Shown here one piece after another: positions 6,259-10,557 of a stretch of DNA of 10,557 nucleotides (position 1 is its first letter; every line of letters starts with the position of its first letter). The notes beneath the pieces are model-generated. The model had not been told where the DNA came from. It searched no databases and worked only from the letters and a program-made list of their open reading frames with translations. Source of the DNA: Thermoplasmata archaeon (GTDB lineage Archaea > Thermoplasmatota > Thermoplasmata > Thermoplasmatales > Thermoplasmataceae); NCBI GenBank assembly GCA_021793945.1, contig JAJYRT010000060.1, positions 1 through 10,557 of the forward strand, written 5' to 3'. A program made the position numbers and the translations under genes.

Positions 6259-6293
6259 ACTTTACTCTTCTAATCTTTATTTACTGATACATT

Positions 6294-7607
6294 ATGCCCA
6301 ATCCATTTTTTGAGGTTTCAGGGAAGAGCGAATTACTGACAGGAGATCTCGCTTCTCTTGGAGGATCATTCATACCCGAAAATTTTCCTCACAGGGAGAC
6401 TCAGATTGAGAAGATTGTATCCATACTGGGCAGTATCATGCGTGACACGAGGCCTTCCAACATAATCATATATGGAAAAACAGGCAGCGGAAAGACTTCA
6501 GCTTCCAGGTACGTTTCAAGAATGCTTTCAGAGGCTGCCGGATCAAAAGTCAAAATAGTGTACGTCAACTGCCAGATTTTTGATTCTCCCTATTCAATTC
6601 TTGTTGAAATGGCAAACTCACTTTCAAGATCTGCAGATGAGAACATACCAGAGCTTGGTTTGCCACTGGACCGGATCTACAACGAACTTATGATCAGGGT
6701 CAATTCATTCAACAGATTCCTTATTGTGGTCCTTGACGAAATCGACAAGCTTGTTCTGAAAAACGGTGGTGATGCGCTCTATTCCATCCTCAAAACCACT
6801 GATGATACATACGGGGGAAAAACATCAATCATAGGCATAACCAACGATACGGGATTCCAGGAGTCTCTTGACGCAAGGGTAAAGAGCAGACTTAACCAGG
6901 AGAGTATTCTTTTCACTCCGTACAATGCTTCGGAGTTGAAGGACATACTCAATTACAGGATCAAGGGAGTAGTAAGAGATGGAGCGATCGAGGACTCTGC
7001 CATCAATCTCTGTGCCGCAATTGGGGCGCAGGAGCATGGAGATGCGAGGAAGGCCATAGACCTATTGCGAATTTCAATAGAGGTTGCAATCCGCGGGAAG
7101 AGGGAGAAGGTCACTGATGCGGAAGTGTACAGCGCAAGGGATAAGTTCGAAATGGATGTGCTGAAGGAAGCTGTAACCACACTTCCCATGCAGTCAAAGC
7201 TTGTTCTACTTTCGGCTGTAGTTACCCAGGAGATTGACTCTTCTTTAATGGTGACCGGGGAGCTGTATGAGAATTACAGAAGTATATGTACTGAGCTCGG
7301 GTTTCAGGCTCTTACTCCCAGAAGAATCAGCGATATAATCTCGGAGCTTGAGGATTTTGGCTTGATTTCATCGTCCGTCAAGAGCATGGGAAGGTATGGA
7401 CGTACAAGAATTATCCAGGTAATGGGTAATCTCGAATCAGTACGAAAATATCTACTCGAGGATGAGGATCTGTCTATGTTCCGTGGAGGTAAGATCACCA
7501 GGCAGTACCGATTTGTTACAGACCCCAAGGATCAGCAGAAAGCCAGGCCGGAAGACCTCATGCAGAAGCTCGACGATCTTAGAGAATCAGTTCCGGATGA
7601 CCGCTAG
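6294..7607 (+). CDS. cdc6: Orc1/Cdc6-family replication initiator
   Basis: An AAA+ ATPase that binds replication origins and helps load the MCM helicase. The sequence shows ENFPHRETQI near the start (29-38), Walker A GKTGSGKT (61-68), Walker B VVLDEIDKL (145-153, Asp148-Glu149), sensor 1 GITND (181-185), the SRLNQESILFTPY block (198-210) and sensor 2 GDARKAIDLLR (249-259). A winged-helix DNA-binding domain follows at about 290-380, ending with GRYGRTRII. A charged tail of about 50 residues (388-437) extends past the winged helix. Length 437 fits the family (about 380-430) with that extension. An in-frame stop lies just upstream of the ATG, fixing the start. Which of the several archaeal Orc1/Cdc6 paralogues it represents cannot be told from the window. 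It ends 1 nt before the convergent methyltransferase gene. Confidence 0.95.
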   Translation: MPNPFFEVSGKSELLTGDLASLGGSFIPENFPHRETQIEKIVSILGSIMRDTRPSNIIIYGKTGSGKTSASRYVSRMLSEAAGSKVKIVYVNCQIFDSPYSILVEMANSLSRSADENIPELGLPLDRIYNELMIRVNSFNRFLIVVLDEIDKLVLKNGGDALYSILKTTDDTYGGKTSIIGITNDTGFQESLDARVKSRLNQESILFTPYNASELKDILNYRIKGVVRDGAIEDSAINLCAAIGAQEHGDARKAIDLLRISIEVAIRGKREKVTDAEVYSARDKFEMDVLKEAVTTLPMQSKLVLLSAVVTQEIDSSLMVTGELYENYRSICTELGFQALTPRRISDIISELEDFGLISSSVKSMGRYGRTRIIQVMGNLESVRKYLLEDEDLSMFRGGKITRQYRFVTDPKDQQKARPEDLMQKLDDLRESVPDDR

Positions 7608-7608
7608 T

Positions 7609-8238
7609 TTATGGAAATATGAGGCAGAGATCGTCGGCCGCGTTGACGAGTTTATAGCCATGATCGCGGGCGAAGTCTGCAGGCGCATTGGTCCAGTCAT
7701 AATTGTCCACAATGAAGAGGGGCTTGCTTTCGGCATTTTTTCTCGCCGTTTCCAGTTCAAACATCACGTGATTGTATTCATGCTGAGAGTCGTGGAAGAA
7801 AATATTGATCTTTCCGTAGGACTTGAGTGCGTTTTCCAGAGTCTTCCTGGAATCCCCGATAACGAGTTTCCATCCAGACTTGAGAGTCTCGGGTATCACC
7901 CACCCAACGGGAAGAGCCTCTTCCTCCTCTCCGTATTTGATGCCGAGATCAAAACTTATGAGCATCCCATCCGTCCCGCGCATCGCACTCAGTATTGCCG
8001 TCGTGGTTGTTCCAGGGCCAACTCCCGTTTCAGCCACCAGTTTCGGGTGCTTCAGCTTTACACACGCATAAATGATCTGGAGTTCATCATAGGAGACCTG
8101 CCAGTACTCCTTTCCGCCAATCTTTGTATCTACGTAATCAACTATTACCGAAGCTTCTTCCATGGCCCTCTCGAAAGCTTCCTTCTTTGTTTCCAGGAAC
8201 TTATATAGATACTCTTCATCACTGTCCAGTTTTATCAA
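7609..8238 (-). CDS. Class I SAM-dependent methyltransferase (Methyltransf_24-like)
   Basis: About 209 residues with a Rossmann-type methyltransferase core. The SAM-binding loop is AETGVGPGTTTTAIL (69-83), SFDLG (95-99) is the acidic strand 2 end, IGDSRKTL (127-134) marks the next strand-loop, and FFHDSQHEYNHVMFELETA (147-165) matches the D..H.y..v..El.. block of the Methyltransf_24/cephalosporin-hydroxylase-like group, where the Asp and His are often metal or substrate ligands. Small-molecule O-methylation is plausible but the substrate is unknown. I place the start at TTG 8238, because GAGGAG (8246-8251) lies 7 nt upstream as a good Shine-Dalgarno; TTG 8256 would add six residues. It overlaps the 3' end of the upstream hydrolase by 20 nt, so the two are probably co-translated. 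Confidence 0.82.
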   Translation of the reverse strand: MIKLDSDEEYLYKFLETKKEAFERAMEEASVIVDYVDTKIGGKEYWQVSYDELQIIYACVKLKHPKLVAETGVGPGTTTTAILSAMRGTDGMLISFDLGIKYGEEEEALPVGWVIPETLKSGWKLVIGDSRKTLENALKSYGKINIFFHDSQHEYNHVMFELETARKNAESKPLFIVDNYDWTNAPADFARDHGYKLVNAADDLCLIFP

Positions 8239-8920
8239 AGGTAAGCTCCTCTTCAATTTTCATTATGCTCACTTTTACGTTCTGGTTCCTTTCCGCTTCC
8301 TTTTTGAATTCCATAGGATCCTGTTTTATCAGGTCAAAGGTGTTGTAATGCATGGGAACCACGTTTCTTGCCTTTATCATTCCGGCCGCCACCGCTGCCT
8401 CGTGTGGGCTCATGGTGTAGTGCCCGCCTATTGGAAGCAGGGCTACATCCGGTTTGTACATTTCTCCTATAAGTTCCATGTCCTTGAAGACACCAGTATC
8501 TCCTGCGTGATAAACAGAGACCCCGTCTTCTATGATCATTCCGGTAGGACCTCCGGCGTACTTCCCATTATAGCCTGAGGAGTGCGTGGCAAGTACCGCG
8601 CTGACAGTTATGCCGTCGACCTTCGTCCTGCCGCTGTAGTTGATGCCAACAGTGTTGAGGCCCTTGTTTTCTTCCTCAAGAATCCACGCAAGTTCGACCA
8701 TGGTTACCAGAGGCACACCGTTTTTCTTTGCTATATAGACAGAATCTCCAACATGATCCGAATGCCCGTGGGTTACAACAACAAGGTCCGCTTTTACATC
8801 CTCCTTCTTTATCTTTGCAGCCGGATTTCCGGTGATGAACGGGTCAACAACAACTTTTTTGCCGAAGCTCAGGGTGAAACAGGCATGCCCATGCCACTGA
8901 ATTGAAACCTTTTCCGCCAT
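8219..8920 (-). CDS. Metallo-beta-lactamase-fold hydrolase, UPF0173 (YtkL-like) family
   Basis: A 233-residue cytoplasmic MBL-fold hydrolase. Metal ligands are visible in order: HGHSDH (51-56), His113 in ATHSSG, Asp141 in HAGDTG (138-143) and His191 in HYNTF (191-195). The N-terminal WHGHACF (9-15) and the GGHYTMSPHEAA block (165-176) are characteristic of the UPF0173 'metal-dependent hydrolase' group, whose substrate is not established. Length agrees with the family (about 220-235). ATG 8920 is chosen rather than the upstream ATG at 8959: it matches the family N-terminus, and a TATA-like box (8941-8947) lies about 24 nt ahead, inside what would be the extension. It is the first gene of a two-gene operon with the methyltransferase, whose start it overlaps by 20 nt. 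Confidence 0.93.
   Translation of the reverse strand: MAEKVSIQWHGHACFTLSFGKKVVVDPFITGNPAAKIKKEDVKADLVVVTHGHSDHVGDSVYIAKKNGVPLVTMVELAWILEEENKGLNTVGINYSGRTKVDGITVSAVLATHSSGYNGKYAGGPTGMIIEDGVSVYHAGDTGVFKDMELIGEMYKPDVALLPIGGHYTMSPHEAAVAAGMIKARNVVPMHYNTFDLIKQDPMEFKKEAERNQNVKVSIMKIEEELTFDKTGQ
8246..8251 (-). promoter_or_regulatory. Shine-Dalgarno for the methyltransferase
   Basis: The minus strand reads GAGGAG inside the end of the hydrolase coding sequence, 7 nt before TTG 8238. An internal gene of an operon needs an SD where leaderless first genes do not; this supports TTG 8238 as start. Confidence 0.5.
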
Positions 8921-8940
8921 GTTTTGAAATGATGTCAAGA

Positions 8941-8947
8941 GATAAAT
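8941..8947 (-). promoter_or_regulatory. TATA-like box for the MBL hydrolase operon
   Basis: The minus strand reads ATTTATC, centred about 24 nt before ATG 8920. It supports that start and a leaderless mRNA. Confidence 0.5.
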
Positions 8948-8980
8948 CATTTTCCCCATGAATCAGGGATAGGAAAGTTG

Positions 8981-8988
8981 TTATATCG
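8981..8988 (+). promoter_or_regulatory. TATA-like box for the LysE-family gene
   Basis: TTATATCG, preceded by a BRE-like AGGAAAG (8970-8976) and centred about 22 nt before the GTG at 9006. The hydrolase and LysE promoters are packed back to back in 85 bp. Confidence 0.45.
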
Positions 8989-9005
8989 CGTAGAATTTAG
9001 CGCCA

Positions 9006-9581
9006 GTGGATCTGGTATCAGCTGCCTTACTCGGAATCATTCTCGGGGTCTCTCTCGCAGCTCCGCCGGGCCCGATCACGGCAATGATTGTGGACAAGGC
9101 ATCCCGCTCGGCACTGGGCGGTGTATCGGTTGGCTTCGGGGCAATGTCGGCTGATTTTATATTGCTGATCATGGTCTTTTCATTTGGTTATACAGTCTCA
9201 CTTGTAAAGTACGATCGGCTGATATATCTTGCGGGAGCTGCTGTTTTCTTCATTATGGCATATATGATAGCCAGATCGCATGGCAGTGCTGCCACTGTGC
9301 CACCACGATCTTCCGGCTACGCATCCGGCCTACTGGTCGGAATAATGAACCCGTTCCAGATAATATGGTGGTTCACCGCTGGCCTTGGATTTTATGAAAA
9401 ATTCGGGTATTATCCCTTCGTATTTCTCTTTGCAGGTACGACCTTATGGGTGTTTGTCCTAGGCTATGCCATAAGGTATTCAGTCATAAAATTTGGAGAC
9501 AGGGTACGGGAGATTACAAAGGGTTTCAGCACAATAGCACTGATTGCCTTTGGAATCTATTTCGTTTCCCTGGTTCTCTGA
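9006..9581 (+). CDS. LysE/RhtB-family transporter
   Basis: A 191-residue integral membrane protein of the LysE superfamily, which exports amino acids and similar small solutes. The first helix carries the family signature AAPPGP (18-23). Helices follow near residues 3-27, 38-63, 69-88, 106-128, 135-157 and 168-190, with MNPFQIIWWF (114-123) in the position of the conserved NP motif at the start of the second half. Length is slightly below the usual 195-220. The start is GTG, supported by a TATA-like box about 22 nt upstream and by the family N-terminus. The substrate cannot be inferred; archaeal members are mostly uncharacterised. It ends 2 nt before the convergent oxidoreductase beta subunit stop. 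Confidence 0.87.
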   Translation: MDLVSAALLGIILGVSLAAPPGPITAMIVDKASRSALGGVSVGFGAMSADFILLIMVFSFGYTVSLVKYDRLIYLAGAAVFFIMAYMIARSHGSAATVPPRSSGYASGLLVGIMNPFQIIWWFTAGLGFYEKFGYYPFVFLFAGTTLWVFVLGYAIRYSVIKFGDRVREITKGFSTIALIAFGIYFVSLVL

Positions 9582-9583
9582 CT

Positions 9584-10510
9584 CTATATCACTCTGTCTG
9601 CGAAGGTTTTGAACGGATCCACATTCGTATATCCGTCAGTGCCTGCAACTATCTGTTCCGCGGGAGGGTTTTTCAAGTAGTCTGGCACGTACTCTGCTAT
9701 CCTCTTTACGAAGCTTGGAATTGCCCTGTTGTCGTAAAATATGCCGATTGGGATTTTGTCGTCCCACTCCAGCCCTCTCCTATATGCATTGTTGAATTTT
9801 TCATTCGTGGCTTCAGCAGAAGTCTCCGGCAGGACAACAGGGTCCCATGTTTTTTCATCATCCAGTTTGTAAACCTTGCCTCTGTACCATTCCATGGTGT
9901 TTATGTTGTTGTAAGTGGGGCATGGCTGGAGGACGTCTATAAATGAGGACCCCTCATGCGTTACTGCCTTCTTTACCAGATCCTTGAGGTGCTTTGTGTC
10001 AAAGGAGAATCCCCTAGCAACAAATGAGTATCCGGAAGAAAGAGCCATTGTTATTGGGTTTACTTTGCCGAATACGTTTGGCTTTGTAAGTCCCTTGGTT
10101 TTTTCGCCAAGTGCCATGGTTGGAGCAGCCTGCCCCTTGGTAAGACCGTAAACCTCATTGTCGTAAAGTATAATGGTCAATCCCGTATTTCTTCTCCCTT
10201 CGGCTACAAAATGACCTGCCCCTATGCTCAGCATGTCTCCATCTCCGCTTGTGACAATTACCTTCAGTCTGGGGTTTGCCAGCTTGACTCCAGTGGCATA
10301 TGGTATGGATCTTCCATGGAGAGTGTGTATGCCGGCAATGTTGAGGTAATGCGGAGTCTTTCCGGAGCATCCAATCCCTGAAACTGCGACCACGTCATTT
10401 GGTCCGTAATTCAACTCCGTAAGTGCCTGTGTCAGTCCCGTAACGATACCAAAATCACCGCATCCGGGGCACCAGTCTATTGCAACGTCAGATCTAAAAT
10501 TATGCGCCAT
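9584..10510 (-). CDS. 2-oxoacid:ferredoxin oxidoreductase, beta subunit
   Basis: The thiamine-diphosphate-binding subunit of an enzyme that oxidatively decarboxylates pyruvate, 2-oxoglutarate or related 2-oxoacids to acyl-CoA, passing electrons to ferredoxin. The 308 residues match the two-subunit Sulfolobus-type enzyme (about 305). The [4Fe-4S] ligands appear to be Cys14 and Cys17 (WCPGCGDF), Cys48 (GIGCSGK) and Cys197 (QPCPTYN). The ThDP/Mg site is GDGDM (89-93) with Asn118 and YDNEVYGLTKGQ (116-127). Substrate preference (pyruvate or 2-oxoglutarate) cannot be settled; the broad-specificity archaeal enzymes use both. Its ATG overlaps the end of an upstream minus-strand reading frame by 11 nt, the arrangement expected for alpha-beta co-translation. 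Confidence 0.95.
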   Translation of the reverse strand: MAHNFRSDVAIDWCPGCGDFGIVTGLTQALTELNYGPNDVVAVSGIGCSGKTPHYLNIAGIHTLHGRSIPYATGVKLANPRLKVIVTSGDGDMLSIGAGHFVAEGRRNTGLTIILYDNEVYGLTKGQAAPTMALGEKTKGLTKPNVFGKVNPITMALSSGYSFVARGFSFDTKHLKDLVKKAVTHEGSSFIDVLQPCPTYNNINTMEWYRGKVYKLDDEKTWDPVVLPETSAEATNEKFNNAYRRGLEWDDKIPIGIFYDNRAIPSFVKRIAEYVPDYLKNPPAEQIVAGTDGYTNVDPFKTFADRVI

Positions 10511-10557
10511 TTTCCAACACCACTATTTTCTTCTTCTTGCTTACTATATCCGCTGTG
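10500..10557 (-). CDS. Partial: C-terminus of the upstream gene, probably oxidoreductase alpha subunit
   Basis: Read on the minus strand, an open frame enters from the right edge and ends at TAA (10500-10502) with TADIVSKKKKIVVLENGA. The KKIVVLEN ending resembles the k.viVvE.N segment found near the C-terminus of 2-oxoacid:ferredoxin oxidoreductase alpha subunits. It overlaps the beta-subunit start by 11 nt, so translational coupling is likely. Only 18 codons are visible, and the identity rests mainly on gene order known for this enzyme. Confidence 0.6.
   Translation of the reverse strand, partial: TADIVSKKKKIVVLENGA

Larger units (their letters stand above)
6146..6293. other. AT-rich intergenic region before orc1/cdc6, candidate origin-proximal DNA
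   Basis: A 148-bp gap between folC and the initiator gene. It holds a short palindrome GTTGAAATCAAC (6167-6178), an A/T-rich stretch at about 6201-6240 with AAATAAT repeated (6219-6225 and 6233-6239), and the initiator promoter. Archaeal origins often lie next to orc1/cdc6 and contain ORB or mini-ORB repeats beside an AT-rich unwinding zone. I could not find a convincing ORB consensus or multiple copies of any box, so an origin assignment is only a possibility. Confidence 0.3.

Noticed and set aside
7462..8208. A 248-codon plus-strand open frame across the end of orc1/cdc6 and the methyltransferase
   Set aside because: It is antisense to the methyltransferase, whose SAM-binding and D..H motifs are clear; the plus-strand product resembles nothing and is rich in Cys, Arg and Ser, as frame shadows are.
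8921..8959. N-terminal extension of the MBL hydrolase to ATG 8959
   Set aside because: It contains the TATA-like box, and the family normally begins just before the WHGHACF strand, as with ATG 8920.
1..10557. CRISPR array, rRNA, tRNA or intact transposase genes
   Set aside because: No regularly spaced repeats, conserved rRNA segments, tRNA arms or transposase motifs were found on either strand by eye.

Overview
The window is archaeal chromosomal DNA. It carries an archaeal-type uL16/L10e ribosomal protein, an Orc1/Cdc6 replication initiator, a 2-oxoacid:ferredoxin oxidoreductase, a stand-alone AlaX editing-domain protein and a small AbrB-fold DNA-binding protein. Most genes have an A/T-rich TATA-like box centred about 23-29 nt upstream of the start codon and little or no leader, so most are probably leaderless. 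Together with the gene content this suggests a Thermoplasmatales-like euryarchaeon, but that placement is inference and was not checked by any search.

Layout, left to right. On the minus strand rpl10e (59-589) ends near the left edge. A ~200 bp divergent intergenic region separates it from a 53-codon AbrB-like gene (788-949, +). Directly behind that gene lies a short palindromic sequence (953-990) that strongly resembles the conserved terminal hairpin of IS200/IS605-IS1341 (TnpB) elements, with no transposon gene beside it. An MFS permease (1026-2111, +) converges on a membrane protein with a C-terminal zinc ribbon (2135-3208, -). Behind that gene is an AlaX-family protein (3248-3964, -) in which the four usual zinc ligands appear to be replaced. 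Divergent from it is an uncharacterised protein with an HExxE...AHxxA...E motif (4080-4700, +), followed by a terminator-like hairpin.

Next come a FolC-type ligase (4829-6145, +) and, after a 148 bp AT-rich gap, an Orc1/Cdc6 initiator (6294-7607, +). The initiator ends 1 nt from a convergent class I methyltransferase (7609-8238, -), which overlaps the metallo-beta-lactamase-fold hydrolase upstream of it (8219-8920, -). A LysE-family exporter (9006-9581, +) ends 2 nt from the convergent beta subunit of a 2-oxoacid:ferredoxin oxidoreductase (9584-10510, -). That subunit overlaps the tail of a further minus-strand gene, probably the alpha subunit, cut by the right edge.

Most genes look like single transcription units or pairs packed tightly, with converging ends 1-23 nt apart. 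Only hydrolase/methyltransferase and the oxidoreductase alpha/beta pair look like operons. No rRNA, tRNA, CRISPR array or intact insertion sequence was seen. The items most worth a second look are the solo TnpB-type end, the AlaX homologue without its zinc site, the HExxE protein, and the possible origin region in front of orc1/cdc6.
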